This document shows, in pieces, positions 1-9,633 of a DNA stretch of 58,859 bases (the stretch's first letter is position 1; each line of letters starts with the position of its first letter). The DNA comes from Nitrosomonas sp. (GTDB taxonomy: Bacteria > Pseudomonadota > Gammaproteobacteria > Burkholderiales > Nitrosomonadaceae). The notes beneath the pieces are model-generated. The model ran no database searches, was not told where the DNA came from, and was given only the letters and a program-made list of their open reading frames with translations. A program made the position numbers and the translations under genes. The stretch spans positions 1 through 58,859 of the forward strand of contig JAGNZK010000012.1 of the NCBI GenBank assembly GCA_017984435.1, read 5' to 3'.

Positions 1-2
1 AA

Positions 3-101
3 TTGCGTAACGCTGCCAACGATCACATGACGATGCTGGAGAACAATCCAGAGCGTGTTGTTTCTTACTTCCAAGATCCATATGTAAAATATGCCGCTTA
101 A
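3..101 (+). CDS. C-terminal end of an unidentified protein (5' partial)
   Basis: An open frame enters from the left edge and ends at TAA 99-101, giving 32 residues that finish in DPYVKYAA. The composition (acidic and aromatic residues, no low complexity) looks like a real coding end, and no other frame is open across the whole stretch. The piece is too short for me to name a family, and its start lies outside the window. No clear terminator hairpin follows. Confidence 0.45.
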   Translation: MRNAANDHMTMLENNPERVVSYFQDPYVKYAA

Positions 102-364
102 AACTATTTAATGGCCGGATCAATAATTCTGATTGACCGGAAATACTCGGCTTAGAGGGATTGCTTCAGGTTTGTTTTTGGAAAATCGGTATAAAAAATA
201 CCCCGTAACTTACGAATAAATATGAAATCACATAAAAATAAGAAGTTTATGTGATTTAGCAAAGACCCTTAGGTGATATAATTCTACCATTACTATATGG
301 TGTTTGATTGAAGTAGTAATTACGATGGTTCTTCATATTTTGATTACGCTCGTCATACCCGTAA

Positions 365-508
365 AGAAAGTTTTTTCTAAGACAGATTGCTGATTGGAAA
401 GAAATGATCGAGAATGAGAGTGACCTTGAACCGCTAGGTATCGAGGCGCTCAAGATAAAGAGTTATTTCTATATAATTCCTTTTATAAAAGAAGAGTATG
501 GAAAATGA
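365..508 (+). pseudogene. Possible gene remnant or short upstream ORF coupled to the TonB receptor
   Basis: Within the 102-504 stretch, which otherwise holds nothing I can identify, a frame is open from the TAA at 362-364 to a TGA at 506-508. That TGA overlaps the receptor ATG at 505 (ATGA). The only in-frame ATG is at 404, giving a 34-residue product ending in IKEEYGK. The residues look protein-like (IENESDLEPLG, YFYIIPFIK), so this may be the tail of a decayed gene or a coupled leader ORF. I do not recognise a family, and it may be chance. Confidence 0.25.
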
Positions 509-2628
509 GCAAGAAGGTTGTGCTAATTCATCTTTTTCTTTGTTTATCGCTTTGTAGCAATAATCTGCGAGCGACTTCGACTTCGGCTTCTAATCGGAAT
601 CATTCTACCTATAAAACGAATAGTGATCGTGAGCTGCAGGAATTATTGACTTTGCCTTTAACTAAACTTGCAAGCGTCAAGTTTCTTCCGTCTGTTTCTT
701 TAATGCCGACATCGTATAGAGAAATACCGGGTACAGCCACATTCATTGATGAAAGTCAGTTGAAAAACCAGGGATTTCGAGATCTTAATCAAGCGCTCGA
801 GGCTTTAGTCCCTGGTGCTTATGTCGTTCATGATAATTTTGGCATGCCAATGCTGGGTTTGCGCGGCGAGACGGGTAACAGTCGATTACTTTATGTGGTA
901 AATGGCTTGGAATCACGTCACATTACATCGCGCGGCACGAATACAGAGCGCGATATCCCATTATTGGGCGATATTCAACATATCGGTGTCTTAAATGGAC
1001 CTGGTGGTTCGATTCGTGGAAGTGGTGCGACAACCGGGTTGATCGATATGACTACACACACCGGTCTGACTTTTTCAGGAACGGACATCAAATTACGTCA
1101 AGGATTTAATGAATTCTTAAGTACGCTGGAGTTTCGGCATGGACGACGATTGGGTGATGATAAAGGGTTGTTTATTTATGCAGGCGTGGCTTGGCAACCC
1201 GGTGCTTCGCGAGACTCGGCGCGTTTATTTTCAGATTTGACTGGCATGACATTTGATGGACGCGAAGTTTCTGCCGGTTCACCCGTCCCGTATCAAAATC
1301 CACATTTGCGGGAGAATTACGAAGGTCAAAATAAATATAAGTTTCATGCGCAATATGACGATGAATCATGGAGCGCATGGATACGCTATGTACGCGGCGG
1401 TATCAAAAACCCTGTCGATACGGCTTTGCCCCTTGCCAGGCTGCCACCGGTTCCTGATCATAGTTCCGATTTTCCGAATGGAATACAATATTTTTATCAA
1501 CAGGCCACTGCTTCGTTGACAAGAAAAGTCAAACTTAGCGAAGCAATTAGGCTGGAACTCAATGCATCCTATGATGTGCTTGATTTTGCACAAAATGCGC
1601 CGGCAAATACTTTTACCAGCCGTTCCGATCGTGAGGATCATTTGATCTCACGCAATTTGATTCGCTGGGAGCCTCAGAATTCTAATATTAAAGCTGCTTT
1701 TGGTTATGAGTTCCGACATAATCGAATTGGCATGCGCAGCCTTGAAAAAGGAGATCGGGACCATCAAGCCATTCTTATTGTATCGGGTAGAGTAGCGCCT
1801 TGGACAATCTTGAATCATGCAATACTGAGTGAAGTCAATTGGAAACCACGTGAAGACTTAGCATTTTTCGCGGGAGGCCGTGTCGACTTTCATGAGCATG
1901 CAAGCACATCGCTATCTCCTCGTTTGGCTGTTACTAAGGATCTGGGAAACAATAACTCTTTACAGGCCGTGTACAGTAGGGCGATTCGGTTCTTGACTGA
2001 AGACGATGTACGTGATTTTCGTGTCTCTGACGGTCATGCGGGGGTTTTACCTGATAAGGTCGATAATCTTGAATTAACATACGAGCATAATCTAACCAAT
2101 AAAATTTATGCGAGTGTGACTCCTTGGATCAATTGGCGGACCAACAGCGGCGGTGACCACTATCTTACCGGCTATCGCAATATGGGGGTCGAGGCCAGAC
2201 TCACCTATACATCAGAAATCGGCAACGCTACACTGTTACATAATTACGGTACAACAAACCGTAGTTTTGCCAGTGCCGGTTCGGTTTTTTATCAATTTCC
2301 GGATCATCAGTCTAAGCTCATTCTAGAAAAGAAATGGGGCAACGGTTATCAAGCTTCCAGCTCATTGGTTGTAAACTGGAGCTTTGATCGCCTTAAGCAT
2401 GAATTGGCCAATCTTAATATCACCTTTCCAGGCGACGCATACAACACATCGGCGTTATGGAACGTAGGTTTCTCAAAACAACTTGGCAAAGATCTGTATG
2501 TACGCTTTGATGGATATAATCTTTTGGCGTTAGCAGACGATGAGTTGAGCCGGCGTAATTTTTTACGGCCTGGCCTATTCTGGACCGAACCAGCATCCAT
2601 GATGTTGACACTGCAAAAAAGCTATTAA
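505..2628 (+). CDS. TonB-dependent outer-membrane receptor
   Basis: A 707-aa protein with an N-terminal signal peptide (hydrophobic stretch to about residue 23, then a Ser/Thr-rich linker). A plug domain at roughly residues 60-190 includes the typical phrases DLNQALEALVPG, LGLRGE, LLYVVNGLE and GPGGSIRGSGATTGLIDM. The rest alternates in the manner of a 22-stranded barrel and ends in an aromatic residue (KSY). The family transports siderophores, vitamin B12 or other large ligands across the outer membrane using TonB energy; the ligand cannot be read from the sequence. The convergent neighbours are a sensor kinase with a YfiR domain and an HD-GYP regulator, so the receptor may take part in a signalling unit rather than simple iron uptake. 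The ATG lies in an ATGA overlap with a short upstream frame. Confidence 0.88.
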   Translation: MSKKVVLIHLFLCLSLCSNNLRATSTSASNRNHSTYKTNSDRELQELLTLPLTKLASVKFLPSVSLMPTSYREIPGTATFIDESQLKNQGFRDLNQALEALVPGAYVVHDNFGMPMLGLRGETGNSRLLYVVNGLESRHITSRGTNTERDIPLLGDIQHIGVLNGPGGSIRGSGATTGLIDMTTHTGLTFSGTDIKLRQGFNEFLSTLEFRHGRRLGDDKGLFIYAGVAWQPGASRDSARLFSDLTGMTFDGREVSAGSPVPYQNPHLRENYEGQNKYKFHAQYDDESWSAWIRYVRGGIKNPVDTALPLARLPPVPDHSSDFPNGIQYFYQQATASLTRKVKLSEAIRLELNASYDVLDFAQNAPANTFTSRSDREDHLISRNLIRWEPQNSNIKAAFGYEFRHNRIGMRSLEKGDRDHQAILIVSGRVAPWTILNHAILSEVNWKPREDLAFFAGGRVDFHEHASTSLSPRLAVTKDLGNNNSLQAVYSRAIRFLTEDDVRDFRVSDGHAGVLPDKVDNLELTYEHNLTNKIYASVTPWINWRTNSGGDHYLTGYRNMGVEARLTYTSEIGNATLLHNYGTTNRSFASAGSVFYQFPDHQSKLILEKKWGNGYQASSSLVVNWSFDRLKHELANLNITFPGDAYNTSALWNVGFSKQLGKDLYVRFDGYNLLALADDELSRRNFLRPGLFWTEPASMMLTLQKSY

Positions 2629-2748
2629 TTTCTTGGATTCAAGAATGAAATTCGAGGTTGAGTTGCTTCTGAGCTTGTTTTTTGTGAGGGAGTTATTGGA
2701 GTAAATCTAGCTTCGGCTGAGGAAAAATTTTTTCCAGTAATTTTTTAA

Positions 2749-3828
2749 TCAAAATTTATCTTGAAAAGAATTTTTTATATCTAAAAAATCTTTTTTCTGG
2801 GAAAGCAATATTCCAACAAGATCAGGATCGAAATGTTTTTCTGACTGTTCATAAAAATAAGCCATAACCTTATCAACTTCCCAAGCAGGTTTATAACAAC
2901 GTTCGCATAACAGTGCATCCAAAACATCGGCGCATGCGACAATGCGCCCCGCTATACTGATTTCATTACCAGCGATTTTGCGAGGATAACCTGTGCCGTC
3001 CCATTTCTCATGGTGCTCATGAGCTATTTGCGCTGCTATGTTTATGAGAGGACGATGCGAGCCATGTAGTATTTCATATCCTAAAGTTGGGTGAGATTGC
3101 ATGATCTTCCATTCTTGCGGATCAAGTTTGCCCGATTTGTGCAAAATGGAATCCGGTATTCCAATTTTTCCAATATCATGCATGGGTGAAGCGTGTTTAA
3201 TCAATTGAGCTTCTTCTTCGCCGCAACCATAGCATTGTGCAAATAAATATGAGAACTCCGAGACTCTCTTAACATGCAAGCCTGTTTCTTTTGATCTCGA
3301 TTCGCAAACCTCACTCAATTTGAATAATAGGTCACTTTGCGTGTCGATAAGCTCTTGATTCAGGATACTGATCTTGTTAAGCGCTTCGGTAACCAAATCC
3401 TCCATTTTATCCTGATAGTGCTTTATCTTGAGCTGCGTGGCAACTCTCGCCTTGACTTCTTCTTCACGGAACGGTTTGGTAATATAGTCACTACCGCCCA
3501 TAGAAAAAGCTTTGATTTTATCGGCTATGTCATCTAAAGCACTAATAAAGATGACGGGAATGGAATTGCAAGAAGGTATATTTTTAATGGCTTTACAAGT
3601 TTCAAAGCCATCCATATCGGGCATTTTAATATCTAGTAAGATCAGATCTGGAAGAGATTGATTGATACTTTCCAACGCTACCTTGCCGCTTGTAGCGGGA
3701 CGTATTTTGTAGTTCTCTTCTTTAAGGATAGCCGCTAGCGTTTTTAAATTGGCTAACGTATCATCCACGATGAGTACATCCGGTGGATTTTTCATGACTG
3801 TCGGCTTCACTTCTCGAGTGAAGTGCAT
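2749..3828 (-). CDS. Two-component response regulator with HD-GYP c-di-GMP phosphodiesterase domain
   Basis: A 359-aa protein of the RpfG type. The receiver domain (about residues 15-135) has the acidic pair in LIVDDT, the phospho-acceptor Asp in LILLDIKMPDMDG and the Lys in YITKPF. A short helical linker leads to an HD-GYP domain (about 165-340) with HDIGKIGIPDS and HEHHEKWDGTGYP, the metal ligands and GYP motif of active cyclic-di-GMP phosphodiesterases. The gene starts 11 bp after the stop of the hybrid kinase on the same strand, so the two are almost certainly co-transcribed and a phosphorelay pair. Starts are possible at 3828 or at an internal ATG (3795) directly before the receiver domain. 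A small inverted repeat (CTTCACT/AGTGAAG) lies between the two candidates. Confidence 0.9.
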   Translation of the reverse strand: MHFTREVKPTVMKNPPDVLIVDDTLANLKTLAAILKEENYKIRPATSGKVALESINQSLPDLILLDIKMPDMDGFETCKAIKNIPSCNSIPVIFISALDDIADKIKAFSMGGSDYITKPFREEEVKARVATQLKIKHYQDKMEDLVTEALNKISILNQELIDTQSDLLFKLSEVCESRSKETGLHVKRVSEFSYLFAQCYGCGEEEAQLIKHASPMHDIGKIGIPDSILHKSGKLDPQEWKIMQSHPTLGYEILHGSHRPLINIAAQIAHEHHEKWDGTGYPRKIAGNEISIAGRIVACADVLDALLCERCYKPAWEVDKVMAYFYEQSEKHFDPDLVGILLSQKKDFLDIKNSFQDKF

Positions 3829-3839
3829 ATTATCACATT

Positions 3840-6389
3840 TTATTCTTCGATATATGATCGTAGGCGTGCAAAGTCGTAATTATCGACAAATATTCGCAAT
3901 CTATCGGCCAATTCTGGATGCTGAACTTTAATTATATCAATGATATTCAATGTTTTTTCGACGTCGAGTGCCATCGCGGCAGATTTTAAATCAAGCCTTT
4001 CGGTCAACGTAAGTTTTTTAAGTTCTGTATGTATATCGAATTTAATTTCTCTATTGTCGCTTTCTCCAGCTCCCTCATAGATAAATTCTAACTGTAAATG
4101 CTTTGTCAGGCAGTTGTGAATTTCTTCTGGCAAATATGGCTTTCTAATGAAATCATTAAAACCCGCCAACATGATTTTTTCCTGATCCTCCTTAAAAGCA
4201 GAAGCGGTTATGGCTATAATTTTAATATCTTTACCCATTGGCAATTGGCGAATCCGTTTAGTCGCTTCAATGCCATCCATAATAGGCATTCTTATATCCA
4301 TGAAAACGATATCGAATGGATGGGATTTGAATGCTTCTATTGCTTCTTCGCCATTTCCTGTTAGCATAACTTCACAATGTGAATGATGTAGAACATTTTC
4401 TAAATAAGCCCTATTGTCTCCGATGTCTTCGACAATCAGTGCTCTTATGATTCTTTGTCCGGGCTTGATTCCGATAGAGAGCTGACTGATGTTACAGGGA
4501 GATGGATTCATTTCACATGAGGCTTGGGATACTATTACATTAAATTTGAATTTTGAACCAACATTTTGTTTGCTCTCCACACTGATGGATCCGCGCATCT
4601 GCTTAATAAGTTCTTTACTAATGCTTAAACCTAATCCTGTACCTGGTATTGAGTCTTTTCTCTGAGTGGTTTTTGTTATTTGCTCAAAAGGGTGAAATAT
4701 TTTTTCCAAATGTTCAGGTGCAATTCCTATACCAGAGTCTTCTATTTCACATACCAAATTAATTTCCTGATTTTCAATTGGTTCGCATTTGATGCGTACC
4801 GAGATGACGCCTTCCTTCGTATATTTAATGGCGTTATTGATCAAGTTAATAAAAATCCTGCGCAACTTGCTTGCGTCAGCACGTATAAAACATGAACAGG
4901 CGGGAGAAAGCTCCACAATCAGATCTAATTCTTTTTTCTCCACCAAAATTCTCGACATGTCCTCTACATCGCGGACCATGTCGCAAAAATCTATATCTTC
5001 TTGATATAGCTCACTCTTTCCGGATTCAATTTTAGACATTTCCAGAACATCGTTGATGAGTCCTAGCAGGTGATTGGCTGAGCGCGCAATAATGCTTGAA
5101 TGCTCTTTGATATTCGCAGGTGTTGCAGGGTTTTTATAAATTAAATGCGAAAATCCTATAATAGCATTAAGCGGATTTCGTAATTCATGGCTCATATTCG
5201 ATAGGAACGAACTTTTTGCCAGAGCATGGCGTTCGGCGATTATCTTGGCCTGTGCTAATTCAATTGAATTTTTTTCCAATAATTGGTTGGATATTTTTTT
5301 ATTTCTGTATCCAATAAAGGTTATGATTAACAGAAGCATGGACAATAATCCGATAATAATCAGAAGAAACATGAGCTTCTGCTGATAACTAATAGTAGCT
5401 TCTTGCTTTTCAAGTTGGTCGTTAACCAATAAGATCTGCTGTTTTTTTTCTTTCAGAATTTTTGTTTTTTCTTGTATATCCAATTTGAGGTGATGGTATT
5501 TTTCTTCACTATTACGAATGACCTCATTTTTTTGAGCGATAGCCTCCCGTATTCTTTGTGTATCCAATTTCAGTGTTTCTAGCTCTACGTGTTCTTTTTC
5601 AATTTGTTTTTGTAGTTTTGCGATTTCGCTATTTTGTTGATGAATTTTTTGCCCCGCATCTAACAATTGTTGCGAAAGCCGCAGTTCTTCGCTTTTGGTT
5701 TTTTCAAGATCACCTTTTAATCGTTTGCCTCTCGCCTCATGAGAGATGACATCTTGCTTTAAAGTATTTAGTAATTGATTTTGAGACTGGAGGTTTTGTA
5801 ATCCCTCCTTGTACAATTTCGCAACATCAATTTCAGTGCCCCCTAGCAGAATGATATCGGGGTTAAGCTTCAAATTGCGGTTTAAAATATTTGCCTTGTT
5901 GATTTTAAAAGAAATGCTTTGATCTGAGTTTTCCTGTAAATCTATTAGTGCGATCCGGTCATTTTTTAGATTATCGGAAATGAGGAGAATATTTGTATTT
6001 TCTGTTACCGAAAAAATTTGCGAGTATTTTTCTATCGCATTCTTGGCTATAAAAATCAGATCAACGTTATTGGGTATGTTATCGCTAGTACTGCGAGTGA
6101 TTTTCAGTTCCTTTTCATGCAATTTCTTGATTTGTGAAATCTTTCTGAGTTGATCTTCTATCTGATTGTCTTTATCGACGAGATGGAAATGATAAAGATT
6201 CTTTTGAGCGGAATTTTTCCACTGAATGTGTTCAGCCAGTTTGTAAATATATACGGCTGATAAGTTGGCTTTCGAAGAGCTTGTTGCGTAAGTATTATTT
6301 ATTGCAAAGAAAATCGAAAATAATAGAAATGACAATATGAAATGCCGAGAAGCTCTTGATCGTAGATGGCGCATGAAAGCTTTACACAT
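3840..6389 (-). CDS. Hybrid sensor histidine kinase with N-terminal YfiR (DUF4154) domain
   Basis: An 849-aa membrane kinase. Order: signal/anchor segment (about 15-36), periplasmic YfiR/DUF4154 domain (about 42-185, ending near DIILLGG), a long coiled coil (about 195-335, rich in E, K, Q), a transmembrane helix (about 340-360), HisKA with the phospho-acceptor His401 in SNMSHELRNPL, an HATPase domain with N, G1 (DSGIGI) and G2 (GTGLGLSI) boxes, then a C-terminal receiver (ALIVEDIGDNRAYL; phospho-acceptor Asp in FMDIRMPIMDG) and a helical tail. YfiR is known as a periplasmic regulator of c-di-GMP enzymes. Here the domain is fused directly to a kinase whose neighbour is an HD-GYP regulator, so c-di-GMP is the likely output. 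The TonB receptor next door is a candidate source of the periplasmic signal. Confidence 0.9.
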   Translation of the reverse strand: MCKAFMRHLRSRASRHFILSFLLFSIFFAINNTYATSSSKANLSAVYIYKLAEHIQWKNSAQKNLYHFHLVDKDNQIEDQLRKISQIKKLHEKELKITRSTSDNIPNNVDLIFIAKNAIEKYSQIFSVTENTNILLISDNLKNDRIALIDLQENSDQSISFKINKANILNRNLKLNPDIILLGGTEIDVAKLYKEGLQNLQSQNQLLNTLKQDVISHEARGKRLKGDLEKTKSEELRLSQQLLDAGQKIHQQNSEIAKLQKQIEKEHVELETLKLDTQRIREAIAQKNEVIRNSEEKYHHLKLDIQEKTKILKEKKQQILLVNDQLEKQEATISYQQKLMFLLIIIGLLSMLLLIITFIGYRNKKISNQLLEKNSIELAQAKIIAERHALAKSSFLSNMSHELRNPLNAIIGFSHLIYKNPATPANIKEHSSIIARSANHLLGLINDVLEMSKIESGKSELYQEDIDFCDMVRDVEDMSRILVEKKELDLIVELSPACSCFIRADASKLRRIFINLINNAIKYTKEGVISVRIKCEPIENQEINLVCEIEDSGIGIAPEHLEKIFHPFEQITKTTQRKDSIPGTGLGLSISKELIKQMRGSISVESKQNVGSKFKFNVIVSQASCEMNPSPCNISQLSIGIKPGQRIIRALIVEDIGDNRAYLENVLHHSHCEVMLTGNGEEAIEAFKSHPFDIVFMDIRMPIMDGIEATKRIRQLPMGKDIKIIAITASAFKEDQEKIMLAGFNDFIRKPYLPEEIHNCLTKHLQLEFIYEGAGESDNREIKFDIHTELKKLTLTERLDLKSAAMALDVEKTLNIIDIIKVQHPELADRLRIFVDNYDFARLRSYIEE

Positions 6390-6770
6390 AATTTCTCTCT
6401 AGTTTTCCGAATACTCTATTTTTAAAAAAATAGGGTTATGAAAAAGCACCAGAAGCTCAGGAGATGCTGACTGGTGCATGAGTTGCAATATGCGGTATGC
6501 TACTAAATTAAGAAAATTATACACTTAAACCAGCGAGTAGGTATTCATACATCCCTGTGTGAAAAATAAATACTCTCAGTGTATAGAAATTATTGTATGT
6601 ACATTTAACGTATTCTATCGTTGTCCATCAATAAGCATTGAATAGCCTATGAGGTTTATCTTTAAAGGTTTGTCGCTGTCGTGTTTACTAATACTTTTTC
6701 TTGCTTGAGTAAAGGTAAGCGGAGGCGGTTTTAGTATTGTTTTTAAATGGCTATCAATTCATTTCTAAAT
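6390..6770. other. Intergenic stretch with one hairpin
   Basis: There is no gene here that I can support. A hairpin with perfect 7-bp arms (GCACCAG at 6446-6452, CTGGTGC at 6471-6477) lies upstream of the kinase gene, and the rest is AT-rich. It probably contains the kinase promoter, but I cannot point to a convincing -35/-10 pair. Confidence 0.3.
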
Positions 6771-7661
6771 TTACGGTCGAATCATGATCTTACCATTACG
6801 TTTTTGATCTGATGCCGCAACGGCTTCGGCAATACGGTTAAGCGGAAAGATTTCGGTGACCGATAACTTGAGTTGATTTGATAGTCCAAGTTGAATCAAT
6901 TCACTGATCATTGCACGCATTTCATCAGCACTGGCTCGCTCGAATTCTTTTAGCGCCCAGAATCCTTTTACAGTTATTTCTTTATAAATCAAGTCAACTG
7001 TATTGGCTTGTTTGATATACTGCCAAACGACAGAAGCAAGCCACCTTTACTGATCAAATGCAGCATTTCTCCGGCTAGTGTACCGCCTATCATATCAATA
7101 CCACCAACTACACGATCATTGCCAATGGCATTTGTTAAGTTGTTTTGCCAAGTTACTATCTGTGATGATGAAAATATCAGAAGCGCCGCAATTTTCAAGA
7201 TCCAGTTTTGCTCCTGCGCGAGTAACTAAGCAAGCTACTCGGATATCGCGGCTCACTGCGATCTGAATGATCGTCTTGCCTACCGCACCGTTTGCAGCAT
7301 TCACAATAATCCATTCATTAGCTTTGGGTTTTAGCTTATTAAGCGCCATCATTGCGCTGATTGGCATAGCCACCAGTTGTGCTGCGATTTCATCCGGAAG
7401 GGCATCAGGGATAGGAATAATCGACTTGACATCGGCAATAAAATATTCTCCCCAAGCTGAAGAGATTCCGGCAGCGATTACACGATCTCCGATAGCCAGG
7501 TTAGTTACATTTTCACCAAGCTTTTCAACTATAGCCAACGCTTCGCTACCGCCGATGTAGGGTAAAGTTGGTTTAAAACCATATATGCCGCGGATAATCA
7601 GCAAATCATGGTTATGTATTGGACTCAACTGTCTCGCGTCAATTATCATGGCCAAATACAC
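6771..7661 (-). pseudogene. Broken MDR-family (zinc-type alcohol dehydrogenase/quinone reductase-like) gene
   Basis: Three frames together give one medium-chain dehydrogenase/reductase of the quinone-oxidoreductase or enoyl-reductase kind. The 7661-7116 piece carries NHDLLIIRG, GGSEALAIVEKLG, GDRV and NAANGAVGKTIIQIA (nucleotide-binding fold). A second frame (to 6989) has GGIDMIGG and KGGLLLSFG. A third (6992-6771) has ITVKGFWALKEF and the C-terminal RIAEAV-GKIMI pattern. Frameshifts lie near 7116-7198 and at 6989-6992, the latter consistent with one lost base. The first 25-30 residues expected for the family are also missing, and homology stops about 30 bp before the IS21 remnant, so the 5' end was probably removed by that insertion. 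The gene cannot make an intact enzyme. Confidence 0.8.
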
Positions 7662-7697
7662 GACAATTATGATGGCCAGTTGAGTATGTTTATTACG

Positions 7698-8366
7698 TTA
7701 TGATTTTTTCTGGTTTTTCCTCCTATAGCTTTCACTATCGATTTCGATGATAGTTGCGTGATGGATGATTCGATCGATCGCGGCAACAGTCATCATGGTG
7801 TCGGGAAAGATGTGATCCCATTGGCTGAATGGCTGGTTCGAAGTAATGATCAAGCTGCCGCTTTCATATCGATGCGCAATGAATTCAAACAAAGCTTGTG
7901 TTTCTGAGTCAGTTTTTTTGACGTAACCGATATCATCGATAATCAATACACGATACTTGTCCAACCGGGTCATGGCGGTCATCAGATCCAGGTCTTTTTT
8001 GGCTTGTTGCAAGTGCTGAACTAGCGCCGTTGCCGGCATCCATTTGACTCTAATACCCTGTTCAATCAGATGCAGCCCCAGTGCTGCGGCAATATGTGAT
8101 TTGCCTACGCCGGAAGGACCGATCAACAAGATATTTTCTGCCTGATGTGCCCACTGGGTATTGTCTCGAAGTGCAATGGTTTTTTTCTGAGCTGCCTGGG
8201 GTAAGTCATTGAGTGCCAGTGTGGCAAAGCTTTTACCGCGCGGTAGCTTGGCTTCGCGTGTATAACTCCAGGCGTGTTCAGACGCCTAGTCTTGGTAGTC
8301 CTGGTAATATTGTCCGAAGGTGGGTAGTCTGAGTTCTTTGAGCATCAATGGCAGCGCTTCAGACAT
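7698..8366 (-). pseudogene. istB: istB, IS21-family helper ATPase, with in-frame stop
   Basis: The frame from ATG 8366 (MSEALPLMLKELRLPTFGQYY) to 7698 encodes an IstB/DnaC-like AAA+ ATPase of about 222 codons: Walker A GPSGVGKSH, Walker B VLIIDDIGY, and sensor motif LIITSNQPF. It is interrupted by a TAG near 8288 (after YYQDYQD), where IS21 IstB proteins have continuous helices. Only the part from about 8129 down forms an uninterrupted ATPase core. IstB normally assists the IstA transposase. The ATG overlaps the istA stop (ATGTCTGA), the usual IS21 coupling. Confidence 0.85.
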
Positions 8367-8525
8367 AGGCCGCCTCCTGCATTATCCAGTTTCCGCTGAG
8401 TAATTGGTCATACGCGTCGATGGTGTGCTGCCTGGGTGGTATGTCTGGTTGTGTCGCATGATGCCGAATAAACCGTTTTTGCAGCACTTTCAGTTCAGGT
8501 AACAGATTTTGTTGCAGCAACAAAA
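8359..8525 (-). pseudogene. istA: istA, C-terminal remnant of IS21-family transposase
   Basis: A frame ending at TGA 8361-8359 reads LLPELKVLQKRFIRHH and ends in WIMQEAAYV, overlapping the istB start in the expected way. The frame closes upstream near 8530 and nothing further of the roughly 400-500 residues of a normal IstA is present, so the transposase has been deleted and the element cannot move by itself. Confidence 0.65.
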
Positions 8526-8656
8526 GCCTATCACATTAATTTTGATGCTCAAACAATAAAATAGTAGCAATCATCACCAAACCGCGCACTACGAGGAAAG
8601 AATTAAATTCTACTCAGCAATGCTCCCAAAACTTTAAAGGATGGGATGGCATACTC

Positions 8657-9518
8657 TGAGGTAAGCTGGAAAAAGAGGAGTCCGACGTTTCTATAAGATA
8701 CTGGAAATGGAGGACTGAGATGAAACGGATACCAAGAGGGATTTACACGCAGGAATTTCTGGCGCAGGCAGTGAGTCTGCATGAAGTCGATATCTGAAGC
8801 GGCAAGGCGATTGTCATTGCCGCCAGGAACGCTGAAGAACTGGATACATGTAGCACGCCTGGGCAAATTGGATGATGTTGGCAAGAATCAAAAGCCGTTG
8901 ACCGAGCTGGAAATCGAGATTCGAGCGGCACACCAGCGCACCCGAGAGACCTTTGGTCCGGAGCGGAACTTCACTGTGACGGCACCTAACCGGGTATGGG
9001 TGAGCGACATCACTTACATTTCGACTGGCGAAGGCTGGTTGTACTTGGCTGGACTTAAGGATTTGTTCAGCGGTGAACTGATCGGTTATGCCATAAGTGA
9101 GAGAATGACAAAAAACTTGGTCATGCAGGCCTTATTCCGAGGTGTTTCTGCCAGGCGTCCGGCCAAGGGACTGATTCCCGACTCGGATCGAGGCAGTCAA
9201 TACTGCGCACAAGATTACCAGAAGCGATTGAGACAGTTTGGCATGACAGCATCGATGAGCCGCAAAGGAGGTTGTTGGGATAACGCCCCGATGGAAAGCT
9301 TCCGGGGAACGCTCAAAAATGAACTGATTCACCATCGGCGCTACCGTACCCGAGCACTGGCAATACAGGAGATCACCGAGTACATCGAAATCTTCTACAA
9401 CCGGCAACGAAAGCAGGCCCGCCTCGGCTACCTGTCACCCGCTGCATTCATATGGCAATATTATGAAAAGCTATTCGCCGCTTAACCCGTTGGACTCCAC
9501 TATTGCCAATTGACCTCA
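8657..9518 (+). mobile_element. IS3-family insertion sequence with internal deletions
   Basis: Imperfect 31-bp terminal inverted repeats, both beginning TGAGGT, lie at 8657-8687 and 9488-9518 (24 of 31 positions match). They frame a transposase with an IS3-type DDE core. The length is 862 bp, where IS3-family elements of this kind are normally about 1.2 kb; the missing part is inside the coding region. The flanking triplets (ctc left, ggt right) do not match, so no target duplication is visible, pointing to an old copy or a rearranged flank. Confidence 0.8.
8720..9485 (+). pseudogene. IS3-family transposase (orfA/orfB) with frameshift and deletions
   Basis: orfA begins at ATG 8720 after a good ribosome site (GGAGG) and reads MKRIPRGIYTQEFLAQAVSL, then stops. 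The normal orfA continuation (ISEAARRLSLPPGTLKNWI, QKPLTELEIE) resumes in another frame from 8781. It jumps straight to the orfB phrase IRAAHQRTRETFGPER and then to FTVTAPNRVWVSDITY, so the orfA C-terminus with the frameshift region and about 50 residues of orfB are missing. The catalytic DDE positions can be seen: D in WVSDITY, D in DSDRGSQY, E in APMESFRG. It is almost certainly inactive. Confidence 0.82.
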
Positions 9519-9601
9519 GGTTGCAGCGGCCAGAATCGAGAGTGGACGTGGTGGAGATGTCATTGATCTGTCACGTTTTTGTCACGTTCAGAAAGAGAAA
9601 A

Positions 9602-9623
9602 GGGGTTAGCTTTAACTAACCCC
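9602..9623 (-). terminator. Rho-independent terminator, probably the original tRNA-Lys terminator
   Basis: The perfect 8-bp stem GGGGTTAG/CTAACCCC has a 6-nt loop and, read on the minus strand, is followed by TTTTCTCTTT. It lies 10 bp beyond the left copy of the tRNA-Lys 3' end, exactly where the tRNA terminator should be before the island inserted. Confidence 0.65.
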
Positions 9624-9633
9624 CTGTTTCTTC

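Larger units (their letters stand above)
7690..8525 (-). mobile_element. IS21-family remnant (istA tail plus interrupted istB)
   Basis: This covers the istA fragment and the istB pseudogene. The istB-distal end lies close to 7690, next to the truncated MDR gene. The istA side is cut at about 8525, where the sequence changes to unidentified AT-rich DNA (8526-8656). I could not identify the terminal repeats with confidence. The element appears to be an old insertion that removed the 5' end of the MDR gene. Confidence 0.6.

Noticed and set aside
256-453. 65-codon minus-strand ORF upstream of the TonB receptor
   Set aside because: No ribosome site, biased composition, overlaps a more protein-like frame on the other strand.
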